Shown here in pieces: positions 16,997-24,623 of a stretch of 33,555 nucleotides of DNA. The stretch spans positions 1-33,555 of the forward strand of contig JAGQJA010000126.1 of assembly GCA_020430845.1 (NCBI GenBank). The letters are read 5' to 3'. This DNA is from Myxococcales bacterium (GTDB lineage Bacteria; Myxococcota_A; Polyangia; Polyangiales; Polyangiaceae). The notes beneath the pieces are model-generated. The model saw only the letters and a program-made list of their open reading frames with translations, made no database searches and was not told the DNA's origin. The stretch's first letter is position 1, and the number at the start of each line of letters is the position of its first letter. The translations under genes and the position numbers were made by a program.

Positions 16997-18421
16997 ATGA
17001 CCGCCTCCGCCTCCAAGAGCATCGACGCCCACGACGGCCCGATCGGACGCGAGCTCGCGAGCCTGCTCTCGCTGGCGTGGCCGATCGCGCTCGCGCACTT
17101 CGGGATGGTCCTGCTCGGCCTGGTCGACGTGGCGATCCTCGGCCGCGTGTCGGCGACCGAGCTCGGTGGCGCGTCGATGGGGCGCTCGGTCGCGTTCACC
17201 CTCGCCGCGATCGGGCTCGGCGTCGGGGCCGCGCTCGAGCCGCTCGCGGCCCAGGCGGTCGGCGCCAGGGAGCCGGAGCGCGCGTGGGCCGCCCTCGGGG
17301 CGTCTGTAAGGGCATGTGTTGCTTTGTGGGTTCCTTCCGCGGCGCTCGCGATCGGGGCGACCTGGCTCCTGCCCTGGTTCGGCATCGACGCGAGCCTCGT
17401 GCGTCCGGCGCGCCTCTACGTGCTCGGCAACGTGCCCGGCATGCTCGGCGTCACGTTCTTCATCGCGGGCAAGACCTACCTGCTCGCGTACGGGCGCACG
17501 TGGCCGACGCTCGCGTCCGCCGCCGCCGCGAACGTGGTCAACGTCGTCGCGTGTCTCGCGCTGGTGGGCGGCGACGAGCTGCTCGCGCGGATCGGGCTCC
17601 CGGCGCTCGGGCTACCTCGCCTCGGAGCGCTGGGCGCCGGCATCGCGTCGAGCTTCGCCAACCTCGTCCTCGGCGGAGGCACGCTCGTCGCGTCGGTGCG
17701 CCTGCACCGCAAGCTGTCTCGCGCGCCGACCGCGGCACCCGAGCACGCCCCCGCGCCCCGCGCGTCCACGCCGCCGCCCCCCACGGTCCGCCGCGTGCTC
17801 GGCCTCTCGCTGCCCATCGGGCTGCAGCTGCTCGCCGAGATCGGCGTCTTCTCGGTGGTGGCGCTCCTCGCCGGTCGCCTCGGCGAGGTGAGCGTCTCGG
17901 CGCACCAGGTCGCGATCGGCCTCGCGAGCTTCACGTTCATGGGCGCGCTCGGCGTGAGCAGCGCCACGAGCGTGCGCGTCGGCCACGCCGTGGGCGAGGG
18001 TCGCTCTCCGCGGCGCGTCGGGCTGCTCGGCGTCGGCGCGGGCAGCGCGTGGATGTTCCTGTCGGGCGCGGCGTTCGCGCTCTTCCCTGCCCCGCTGGTG
18101 CGCATCTTCACCGAGGACGCGCGCATCATCGAGCTCGGCACGCGCCTGATGTACGTGGCGGCGCTCTTCCAGGTGTTCGACGGCGTGCAGGCGGTGGCGG
18201 CGGGCGCCCTGCGCGGCGCGGGCGACGTGCGCTATCCCTTCGCCGTCAACCTGGGCGCGCACTGGCTCGTCGGCTTTCCGCTCGCGATCGTGCTCGGCTT
18301 CTACGCGCACCTCGGCGCGCTCGGCCTGTGGTGGGGACTGCTCGCCGGGCTCGTCGTGGTGTCGGTGCTGCTGCTCGCCCGCTTCCTTCGCATCAGCGGT
18401 CGCGCCATCGCGCGCGTGTAG
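16997..18421 (+). CDS. MATE-family multidrug/toxin efflux transporter
   Basis: This 474-aa membrane protein belongs to the MATE family (NorM/MatE type), which exports organic cations and drugs in exchange for Na+ or H+. The first half (about 20-195) and the second half (about 255-420) show the same hydrophobic pattern of about six helices each. Recognisable segments include LAWPIALAHFGMVLLGLVDVAILGR and, in the second half, LGLSLPIGLQLLAEIGVFSVVALLAGRLGE. The loop between halves (about 237-262) is Pro/Ala-rich and longer than usual. It is the only exporter in the window, is divergent from nuoG and lies inside the complex I locus; an energy link is conceivable but not shown. Its 3' end overlaps the convergent coiled-coil gene by 29 bases. 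Substrate unknown. Confidence 0.92.
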   Translation: MTASASKSIDAHDGPIGRELASLLSLAWPIALAHFGMVLLGLVDVAILGRVSATELGGASMGRSVAFTLAAIGLGVGAALEPLAAQAVGAREPERAWAALGASVRACVALWVPSAALAIGATWLLPWFGIDASLVRPARLYVLGNVPGMLGVTFFIAGKTYLLAYGRTWPTLASAAAANVVNVVACLALVGGDELLARIGLPALGLPRLGALGAGIASSFANLVLGGGTLVASVRLHRKLSRAPTAAPEHAPAPRASTPPPPTVRRVLGLSLPIGLQLLAEIGVFSVVALLAGRLGEVSVSAHQVAIGLASFTFMGALGVSSATSVRVGHAVGEGRSPRRVGLLGVGAGSAWMFLSGAAFALFPAPLVRIFTEDARIIELGTRLMYVAALFQVFDGVQAVAAGALRGAGDVRYPFAVNLGAHWLVGFPLAIVLGFYAHLGALGLWWGLLAGLVVVSVLLLARFLRISGRAIARV

Positions 18422-18902
18422 ACGCGTCGGCGTCGGCCTCGACGTCGGCGAGCTCCAGGGCGGCGGACGCGTCTGCCGAGCCGTCGGTCACGCGTGAGCT
18501 CACACGGCGCCTCGCGACGCGCGCGATGCGGAGGTCGTCGTCGGTGGCGCGCACGCGCTCGTCGGTCGTGAGCGCGCCGAGCACTCCCCCCGTCGCGACG
18601 CCGATGAGCACGCACGGCGTCAGGAGCCACTCGCTCATCCCCACGAACAGGGCGAGCGACGTCGCGACGACGGTGCCGACGAGCGCGCCGTAGCCGCCGG
18701 CCGCCTTGGCGCGAACCGCGGTGTCGTCGTGGCGCAGCTCGAATACGCGGCGCTTGTGGGCTACGAGCTCGCCGCGGAGTCGTTCGACCTCGTCCTCCTT
18801 GCGGGAGAGGTGAGCCTCGAGACGCCGCTTGTCCTCTCGCAGCTCGGCGATCTCGCGCTCGAGGACCATCTCCACGGGCTCGGCTTGGATGCGGTAGGCC
18901 AT
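18393..18902 (-). CDS. Coiled-coil protein with two predicted membrane helices
   Basis: I do not recognise this 169-aa protein. From the Met at 18902 it begins MAYRIQAEPVEMVLEREIAE and runs into a charged helix rich in Glu, Arg and Leu with heptad spacing (about residues 14-55), a likely coiled coil. Two hydrophobic segments follow: GALVGTVVATSLALFVGM (about 73-90) and LLTPCVLIGVATGGVLGAL (about 94-112), consistent with a helical hairpin in the inner membrane. The polar tail has many Asp and Ala residues. The frame extends to 19304, but the extra part has non-protein-like composition, so the short form is preferred. It overlaps the MATE gene tail-to-tail and faces away from the orphan gene at 18973. 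A membrane-anchored spacer or scaffold is a guess. Confidence 0.6.
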   Translation of the reverse strand: MAYRIQAEPVEMVLEREIAELREDKRRLEAHLSRKEDEVERLRGELVAHKRRVFELRHDDTAVRAKAAGGYGALVGTVVATSLALFVGMSEWLLTPCVLIGVATGGVLGALTTDERVRATDDDLRIARVARRRVSSRVTDGSADASAALELADVEADADASTRARWRDR

Positions 18903-18972
18903 CACGGTGACCCCGTCGGCTCGGCGACGTGCGAGTTGCGCAACCGCCCGCGCGCCCGGCCGACCGGAAGCC

Positions 18973-20037
18973 ATGACACGAAGAGTCGAAGGCCGATCGA
19001 GCCCCGTCTGCACCGAAGACACCGAGTCCCGCGATCCGCGCATCTCCAGCGAGCGCGGCCCCGAGCGGAGCGAGCTCGACGCGAAGGCCCGCGCGCGGCT
19101 CGAGGCACACGTGGCCGCCGCGGGCCCCGAGGCGGACGGACCCCGACGGAGCGCGCCGCGGCGCGCTGGCGTGACGGCGAGCGCGACCCCCGATCCGCGG
19201 CAGCCAGAGATCGACGCGGCGCTCGCGCCGGGACGAGGCGCGAAGAGCTTCGGCGAAATCGGCCATGAAATCTTGAGGCTACGGGACGCAGCGAAGGCGG
19301 CCACGACCCCCTACGTGCGCGACGCCATCAAGCGCCGCGAGGCCGCGCTGGTCACCGAGTGGGCCAGGCGCGCGCCGGGCGAGGGCGTACCGGCCCCGAA
19401 GAGCGGCTTCGACCCTGCACGCGCCACGGACCGCGAGCTGCTCGCGGCGCGGGCGTGGGCGGGTATCGCCGGCGGCTATCCGAGCGACGTCGTCGCGTCG
19501 GGCCGCACCGGCGCGTACGTCGCCTCACTGGACGACGCGTGCGCACTCCGCGATCCGAAGACGACGCGCGCGTTCATGGCGGCGATGGAGAAGCGAGACC
19601 CGACGCGGCTCCGCGCCATGCTCACCGCAGAGCTCGCGCGCATGGGCGGTCGCAGGAATCACGCCGACGAGAAGCTCGACGTCCTCGTCGATCGCGTCGC
19701 GTCGGCGAAGAAAGGCACGCCACCGGCCGTCGAGAGCCGCGAAGAGACAAGGCGCAAGGAGATCGGCGTGGACGGATACGTCGGGACCGCGGACGACGTC
19801 CGGCGCTACGAGGCCCTCGAGCGGATCAAGCTCGCGAAGACCGACACGGTGGCCGGCACGTTCGCCGGCGGCATCGTTGCGTTCCGGGGCGGCGACATCG
19901 ACGACATCCGGCGCACGAACCAGGTGTTCGACCATCTCAACGCCCTCCCTGGGCCGAGCTCCGCACCGGGAGAGACGTCTTGGGAGTCACGCGCCGCCCC
20001 CCCCGGCGGGCCGAAGCCGCCAGCGATCATTCGCTGA
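18973..20037 (+). CDS. Orphan protein of unknown function inside the complex I locus
   Basis: I do not recognise this 354-aa protein. It has no signal peptide or membrane helix. The first 85 or so residues are Arg/Pro/Ala/Glu-rich and probably disordered. A helical middle (about 90-260) contains KSFGEIGHEILRLRDAAK, ARAWAGIAGGY and TRAFMAAMEKRDPTRLRAML. The C-terminal part (about 265-330) contains GVDGYVGTADDVRRYEALER and GGDIDDIRRTNQVFDHLNAL, which look like a folded domain. The Pro/Gly-rich tail ends in PPAIIR. I chose the ATG at 18973; one 22 codons upstream is possible. It is divergent from the coiled-coil gene and its stop lies 15 bases from the nuoD stop. A secreted-effector-like layout (variable head, conserved tail) is only a speculation. 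Confidence 0.6.
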   Translation: MTRRVEGRSSPVCTEDTESRDPRISSERGPERSELDAKARARLEAHVAAAGPEADGPRRSAPRRAGVTASATPDPRQPEIDAALAPGRGAKSFGEIGHEILRLRDAAKAATTPYVRDAIKRREAALVTEWARRAPGEGVPAPKSGFDPARATDRELLAARAWAGIAGGYPSDVVASGRTGAYVASLDDACALRDPKTTRAFMAAMEKRDPTRLRAMLTAELARMGGRRNHADEKLDVLVDRVASAKKGTPPAVESREETRRKEIGVDGYVGTADDVRRYEALERIKLAKTDTVAGTFAGGIVAFRGGDIDDIRRTNQVFDHLNALPGPSSAPGETSWESRAAPPGGPKPPAIIR

Positions 20038-20052
20038 GGCGACTGCGCTACG

Positions 20053-21267
20053 TCAGTGGTCGCACTCGCCGCCGATCATGTTCAGCGACCCGAACGTGGG
20101 GACGATGTCGCTGAGCATGCCGCCGACGATGAGGCTCTGCAGGCCGCCCGTGATCTGGAAGCAGGGCGGGCGGATGCGCACGCGGTGGGGCGTGCCGGTG
20201 CCGTCGGACACGAGGTAGAAGCCCAGCTCGCCGTTGCCGCCCTCGGTGTACGAGTAGACCTCGCCCTTGGGGACCTTGGCGCCCTCCATGACGAGCTTGA
20301 AGTGCTGGATGGTCGCCTCGATGGTCTCGTAGACGGCGCTCTTGGGCGGGTACGAGAAGCGCGGGTCGTCGACCGAGACGGGTCCCTCGTCGGGCATGCG
20401 GTCGCAGCAGGCGAGGATGATGCGCGCGCTCTGGCGTAGCTCGGCGAGGCGCACGAGGAAGCGGTCGAGGTTGTCGCCCTTGGTGCCGACGGGCACGTCG
20501 AAGTCGACCTCGTCGTACTTGAGGTACGGGTGGGCCTTGCGCACGTCGTACGCGCAGCCGGTCGAGCGCAGGCACGGGCCCGTCCACCCGAGGGCGATCG
20601 CGTCGGCCTGCGAGATCGCGCCGATGTTCTCGAGGCGATCGATGAAGATGCGGTTCTTGAGGAGCATCTTCTCGCCCTCTTCGACGAGCTTGAGGATCGC
20701 CGGGATGGCCGCGCGGCACATGTCCTTGAGGCCGGCGGTGGGCGGAGACGCCATGCCGCCGATGCGGCCGAACGAGTGCGTGAGGCGGGCGCCCGTCTCC
20801 TCCTCGAGGATGTCCCACACCATCTCGCGCGCCTTGACGTACCAGAGGAACGGCGTGAACGCGCCGAGCTCCATGGCCATCGCCCCGTTGCACGTGAGGT
20901 GGTCGGAGATGCGCGCGAGCTCGCCGAGCAGCATGCGATACCACTGGCAGCGCTCGGGCACGGCGACGTCGCAGAGCTTCTCGACCGCGAGCGCATAGCC
21001 CACGTTGTTGAGCATCGGCGAGACGTAGTTGAGCCGGTCGGCGTACGGGAACACCTGGGCCCAGGTGCCGCGCTCGCACATCTTCTCGAAGCCGCGGTGG
21101 AGGTAGCCGATCTGGACGTCGGCCTTCTCGATGGTCTCGCCCGAGAGCTCGAGCACGATGCGCACGGTGCCGTGCATCGCGGGGTGCGACGGCCCCAAGT
21201 TGAGGTGCATCGGCTCGCTCGGCAGCTCCAGCTCCGCCTCGTCGAGGTCCAGGTCGATCGGCTCCAT
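20053..21267 (-). CDS. nuoD: NADH-quinone oxidoreductase subunit D
   Basis: NuoD (49-kDa subunit) forms the quinone-reduction site with NuoB and NuoH. The 404-aa length is typical. Family motifs are visible: LNLGPSHPAMHGTVRIVLEL near residue 22, with the conserved His residues at the quinone site; GYLHRGFEKMCE; and YADRLNYVSPMLNN. The protein ends in NMIGGECDH, against FGEVDR in many relatives, so the last residues diverge a little. NuoC and NuoD are separate here, unlike the fused NuoCD of E. coli. It is the last gene of the nuoABCD block; nuoE and nuoF, which usually follow, are missing, and the next gene is the convergent orphan gene 15 bp away. Confidence 0.97.
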   Translation of the reverse strand: MEPIDLDLDEAELELPSEPMHLNLGPSHPAMHGTVRIVLELSGETIEKADVQIGYLHRGFEKMCERGTWAQVFPYADRLNYVSPMLNNVGYALAVEKLCDVAVPERCQWYRMLLGELARISDHLTCNGAMAMELGAFTPFLWYVKAREMVWDILEEETGARLTHSFGRIGGMASPPTAGLKDMCRAAIPAILKLVEEGEKMLLKNRIFIDRLENIGAISQADAIALGWTGPCLRSTGCAYDVRKAHPYLKYDEVDFDVPVGTKGDNLDRFLVRLAELRQSARIILACCDRMPDEGPVSVDDPRFSYPPKSAVYETIEATIQHFKLVMEGAKVPKGEVYSYTEGGNGELGFYLVSDGTGTPHRVRIRPPCFQITGGLQSLIVGGMLSDIVPTFGSLNMIGGECDH

Positions 21268-21313
21268 GTCTTTTTCGCTCTCTCGGTCGGGTCGTCGTGG
21301 GCCGGGGGCCGCG

Positions 21314-21901
21314 TCAGTTCTCGGTGGGCCCGACGGGCGGGCGGCGGCCGAAGCTCATGCCCTCGTCGGGGCCGAACGGCGCGAGCTTGCCGAGCGGCAC
21401 GCCCGCCTCGGCCTCCTCGCGGTAGGCCACGAGCGGCTGGGTCTTGTCGGCCGGATAGTCCTTGCGGAGCGGGTGCCCCTCGAACTCCGGGTACATCAGG
21501 ATGCGGCGCAGGTCGGGGTGACCGCGGAACACGATCCCGAGCATGTCGTAGGTCTCGCGCTCGAGCCAGTCGGCGCCCTTCCACACGTCGACCACGCTGT
21601 CGACGACGGCGTCGTCGCCGTACTCGTCACCGACGCGGGTCTTGAGGCGCACGCGGTGTCGCTTGGAGATCGAGTACAGGTGCAGCACGACCTCGAACCG
21701 GGGCGTACGGTCGGGGTAGTCGACGCCGCAGAGGTCGGTGCACATGTCGAACGCCATCTTGGCGTCGCTCGCGAGGAACTCGCACGCGGCCCGCCACACC
21801 GACGGGTCGACGACGGCCGTGTCGTCGCCGAAGTCGGAGTGGGTCGCGACGACCTTGTCGCCGAACTTGTCCTTCAGGGCCTGGAGTACACGCTCGCTCA
21901 T
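21314..21901 (-). CDS. nuoC: NADH-quinone oxidoreductase subunit C
   Basis: NuoC (30-kDa subunit) is part of the hydrophilic connecting arm of complex I next to NuoB and NuoD, and binds no cofactor. The 195-aa protein has the family signature toward its C-terminus: [20 protein letters not shown] followed by [10 protein letters not shown]. The ATG at 21901 is preceded by AGGAGAC at good spacing, which rules out the longer frame that overlaps nuoB. nuoB ends 10 bases upstream and nuoD starts 46 bases downstream, so all are one transcription unit. Confidence 0.97.
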   Translation of the reverse strand: MSERVLQALKDKFGDKVVATHSDFGDDTAVVDPSVWRAACEFLASDAKMAFDMCTDLCGVDYPDRTPRFEVVLHLYSISKRHRVRLKTRVGDEYGDDAVVDSVVDVWKGADWLERETYDMLGIVFRGHPDLRRILMYPEFEGHPLRKDYPADKTQPLVAYREEAEAGVPLGKLAPFGPDEGMSFGRRPPVGPTEN

Positions 21902-21911
21902 CGGGGTCTCC

Positions 21912-22472
21912 TCACGTCTCCGCCGAGGGCTTCTTGCCGATCGACACGAGGTCGCGAATGGGATCTTCGCGCGGCTTGACGATCGCGGGCCGACGGTCAC
22001 CGCTCGTGATCTTGTCCTGCAGCAGGAGCAGACCGTCGATGACCGCCTCGGGGCGCGGGGGGCACCCGGGCACGTACACGTCCGTCGGGATGATTTTGTC
22101 GATGCCCGCGACGGTCGTGTAGTTGTCGTAGAAGCCGCCGCAGCTCGCGCACGTGCCGAAGGCGAGCACCCACTTGGGCTCCATCATCTGCTCGTACACG
22201 CGGCGCAGCACGGGGGCCTGACGCTGGCTGATCGTGCCGACGACCCAGAGAAGGTCGCTCTGCCGAGGCGAGAAGCGCGGGGCCTCGGCGCCGAAGCGCG
22301 AGTGGTCGAAGCGCGGGCTCGAGAGCGCCATGAACTCCATGCCGCAGCACGCCGTGACGAACGGGTACTTGAACAGCGAGTACTTGCGCGCCCACGCCAA
22401 GAGCTCGCTGAGCTTCGTGGTGGCGAAGCCCGTGCCGCTGCCCTCGAGGGTGACCTGATTCAGCTCTCCCAT
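21912..22472 (-). CDS. nuoB: NADH-quinone oxidoreductase subunit B
   Basis: NuoB (PSST-type subunit) carries cluster N2, the [4Fe-4S] centre that reduces quinone. The four ligands are present with standard spacing: the adjacent pair Cys42-Cys43 ([11 protein letters not shown]), Cys108 (GTCASCGG) and Cys137 (VPGCPPRPE). At 186 residues the size is normal, with a short N-terminal lead. The ATG at 22472 is preceded by AGGGAG about seven bases upstream and overlaps the end of nuoA by 13 bases, so translation of the two is probably coupled. Function is not in doubt; the longer upstream frame is rejected because it runs through nuoA. Confidence 0.98.
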   Translation of the reverse strand: MGELNQVTLEGSGTGFATTKLSELLAWARKYSLFKYPFVTACCGMEFMALSSPRFDHSRFGAEAPRFSPRQSDLLWVVGTISQRQAPVLRRVYEQMMEPKWVLAFGTCASCGGFYDNYTTVAGIDKIIPTDVYVPGCPPRPEAVIDGLLLLQDKITSGDRRPAIVKPREDPIRDLVSIGKKPSAET

Positions 22473-22822
22473 TCGAGCGCTCCCTTCTTGACGACGTACA
22501 CGAGCGCGACGACGACCACCGCGAGGAAGCCGAACATCGACGCGAGGCCTACCCAGCCGAGGCCCTTGAACTGGACCGCCCACGGGTAGAGAAAGACGCT
22601 CTCGATGTCGAAGACGACGAACAGGATCGCCGTCAGGTAGAACTTGACCGACAGCTTGAGGTGGTTGCCGCCCGTGCTCTCGGAGCCGCACTCGAACGGC
22701 TTCATCTTCTCGGGGGTCTTCTTGAGCTTGTCGCCCAAGAAGGTCGCACCGAGGAAGAACGCGGCGGCGAGCAGCGACGCCGTCACGATCATCAAGAACA
22801 TCGGGCCGTAGGTGCCGATCAT
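22460..22822 (-). CDS. nuoA: NADH-quinone oxidoreductase subunit A
   Basis: NuoA (ND3) is a small membrane subunit at the junction of the two arms of complex I. The 120-aa protein has three hydrophobic segments and the conserved loop KPFECGSESTGG with its Cys, followed by KFYLTAILFVVFDIESVFLYPWA with the conserved Asp and Glu in the second helix. The ATG at 22822 has GGAGG about seven bases upstream. It is the first gene of the nuoABCD unit; a near-consensus promoter sits at 22881-22910. It overlaps nuoB by 13 bases and is divergent from the histidine kinase gene. Confidence 0.97.
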   Translation of the reverse strand: MIGTYGPMFLMIVTASLLAAAFFLGATFLGDKLKKTPEKMKPFECGSESTGGNHLKLSVKFYLTAILFVVFDIESVFLYPWAVQFKGLGWVGLASMFGFLAVVVVALVYVVKKGALEWES

Positions 22823-22862
22823 CGGAAGCCTCCGTGGCGCGGAAACGCGCGGGATTTCGCGC
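22823..22862 (-). promoter_or_regulatory. nuoA leader RNA with mutually exclusive hairpins
   Basis: In the nuoA leader, the bases at 22847-22851 can pair either with 22858-22862 (five GC pairs, six-base loop) or, shifted by one base, with 22837-22841 (five pairs, loop GAAA on the plus strand). Both cannot form at once. A third small inverted repeat (22823-22826 with 22831-22834) covers the GGAGG ribosome site. This could allow leader control, but GC-rich sequence makes such pairings common, so it is a suggestion only. Confidence 0.3.
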
Positions 22863-22880
22863 AATTCCTGCCGCACCCGC

Positions 22881-22910
22881 TTTCTAGTGTCCGGTGGGGG
22901 GGAGTGTCAA
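22881..22910 (-). promoter_or_regulatory. Sigma-70-type promoter for nuoABCD
   Basis: On the minus strand, TTGACA (22905-22910, a perfect -35 box) is followed after 18 bases by TAGAAA (22881-22886, four of six matches to TATAAT). A perfect TTGACA is uncommon in this GC-rich sequence. The predicted start of transcription near 22874 gives a leader of about 50 bases with a strong ribosome site. The location directly upstream of nuoA fits a housekeeping respiratory operon. Confidence 0.6.
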
Positions 22911-23014
22911 CGGGGCTCACGGGCTGGCGGGGGCGCCGTTGGCGCGTTCGTGGCGCGCGATTGGCGGAAAACGACGTGCCGGGGGCATGTGCCTACAGGC
23001 TAACGTCCTCGCCG

Positions 23015-24589
23015 GTGAGCCCGCCCGACAGGAGTCCCGCCGAGCTCTCCGCCATCGCCCGGTTCGCCGACGCGCTCCCCGTGGCCATCTGGGTGGGGCG
23101 CGCCCCGTCGGGGGAGTGCGTGTACGTCAACCGCGAGTTCGAGCGCATCTTGGGGCTCGCGCCGCCCGATGCCTCACGCGGCAACTACGTGGGGCCCTAC
23201 GGGGTGCACCTGCCGAGCGGCGAGGTCTACCCCGAGGACCGGATGCCCTACGAGCGCGTCATGGCGGCGCGCGGTCCGGTCACCGTGGAGGACCTCGTGG
23301 TCCACAAGCACGACGGGGCGCGCACCTATCTCCGCGTGTTCGCGTCACCGCTCTTCGACGACGCCGGCGAGATCGCCTACGTCGTCGAGGGCTTCATCGA
23401 CAAGTCCGCCGAGGTCGAGACCGAGCGCCGCCGCGCCGAGAGCGAGCGCCAGCTGCAGGCCACGCGCCGGCTCGAGTCGATCGGCAGCCTCGCGAGCGGC
23501 ATCGCGCACGACTTCAACAACATGCTCGCGGTCGTCAAGCTCGGGGCGGCGCAGCTGCGGACCGCGACCGACGCGCAGGAGCGCGAGGCGCTCGTCGACT
23601 GCATCGACGAGGTGACCGACTCGGCGGCGCGCCTCACACGGTCGCTGCTGGGCTTTGCGGGCAGAGGGCCCGCGTTCGTGCAGTGCGTGGGCATCGGCGA
23701 GCTGGTCGAGTCGATCGTCGAGCTGGCCCGCCGCACCTTCGACGCGAACGTGCGCGTGCGCGCCGAGCTCGACGCGGACGCCCACAGCGTCGTCGGCGAC
23801 GTGGCGCAGGTCGAGCAGATCCTGCTCAACCTCGTGTTCAACGCCCGGGACGCCATCGCCGGCGCGGGCGAGATCGTCGTGCAGACGGCGCTCTGCTCCC
23901 TCGCCGAGGGCGCGCACGGGCTGCCCCCGGGGAAGTACGTCGAGGTCACGGTGTCCGACACGGGCGCGGGCGTCGACGCCGCCGTACGGGAGCGTATGTT
24001 CGAGCCCTACGTCACCACCAAGTCGGCCGGCGCCGCCAAGGGCACCGGGCTCGGGCTCGCGACCGTCTACGGCATCGTGCAGGCGCACAAGGGCCTCGTC
24101 GAGCTCTCGCGCACGGGCCCCGACGGCACGACGATGCGCGTGCTCCTCCCCGCGTCGGACGAGCGTGCAGAGCGCACCCGGACCGAGCCGCCGCCCGCCC
24201 TGGTGCGCGGCCGCGGTACGGTGCTCGTGGTCGACGACGAGCCGCTCGTCCTCAGGGTCACCGCGGCGTCGCTCTCGGGCCTCGGCTACACGGTCCTGTC
24301 GGCGGCTTCGGGCGACGAAGCCCTGCGCGTGCTGCGCGCCCACGGCGACGACATCGACGCGGTCGTGCTCGACATGGTCATGCCGGGCATGGACGGACGG
24401 GACACCTACGTCGCGATGCGCGAGGTTCGCGAGGGGCTGCCCGTCGTCCTCGTCACCGGCAACGCCATGAGCGCAAAGGCCCAAGACCTGCTCGAGCTCG
24501 GCGTCCGTCGATTCATCGCGAAGCCGTACGCCCTCGCGGATCTCTCAGCGGCGCTCGCGTCGGTGCTGGGCACGCCGACCTCGGGCTGA
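23015..24589 (+). CDS. Hybrid histidine kinase with PAS domain and C-terminal receiver
   Basis: This soluble sensor kinase has about 524 residues. Residues about 12-130 form a PAS domain (ADALPVAIWVG, VYVNREFERILGL). A short coiled coil leads to the histidine box GSLASGIAHDFNNM with His165. The ATPase domain has the N box NLVFNARDA (Asn276), G1 VSDTGAGV and G2 KGTGLGLATVYG. A receiver domain (about 400-520) has the acidic pair in VVDDEP, phospho-acceptor Asp453 in VLDMVMPGMDG and Lys503 in AKPY. No membrane helix is present, so it senses a cytoplasmic signal. The start is uncertain: no in-frame ATG fits outside nuoA, so I use GTG at 23015; GTG at 22976 is an alternative. It is divergent from nuoA; no response-regulator partner is adjacent, as is common in myxobacteria. 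Confidence 0.9.
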   Translation: MSPPDRSPAELSAIARFADALPVAIWVGRAPSGECVYVNREFERILGLAPPDASRGNYVGPYGVHLPSGEVYPEDRMPYERVMAARGPVTVEDLVVHKHDGARTYLRVFASPLFDDAGEIAYVVEGFIDKSAEVETERRRAESERQLQATRRLESIGSLASGIAHDFNNMLAVVKLGAAQLRTATDAQEREALVDCIDEVTDSAARLTRSLLGFAGRGPAFVQCVGIGELVESIVELARRTFDANVRVRAELDADAHSVVGDVAQVEQILLNLVFNARDAIAGAGEIVVQTALCSLAEGAHGLPPGKYVEVTVSDTGAGVDAAVRERMFEPYVTTKSAGAAKGTGLGLATVYGIVQAHKGLVELSRTGPDGTTMRVLLPASDERAERTRTEPPPALVRGRGTVLVVDDEPLVLRVTAASLSGLGYTVLSAASGDEALRVLRAHGDDIDAVVLDMVMPGMDGRDTYVAMREVREGLPVVLVTGNAMSAKAQDLLELGVRRFIAKPYALADLSAALASVLGTPTSG

Positions 24590-24610
24590 GAGAGAGAGAG
24601 TGTGTGTGTG
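24588..24610. repeat. GA/TG simple sequence repeat at the histidine kinase stop
   Basis: Six and a half GA units (24588-24600) run straight into five TG units (24601-24610), starting inside the TGA stop of the hybrid kinase. The two convergent genes here end at 24589 and 24624. Such dinucleotide runs stand out against the GC-rich background. Length change would not alter either protein, because the kinase stop is formed at the first unit and the lipoprotein stop lies beyond. Confidence 0.85.
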
Positions 24611-24623
24611 AGGCGCCGCGCGT

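Noticed and set aside
15187-17385. A 732-codon minus-strand frame overlapping nuoG
   Set aside because: The frame of nuoG carries all iron-sulfur motifs; this one is Arg/Ala-rich and has none.
18973-20037. A mobile element or toxin cassette inserted in the nuo locus
   Set aside because: No transposase, integrase, direct repeats or inverted repeats at the edges, and no recognised toxin motif; kept only as an orphan gene.
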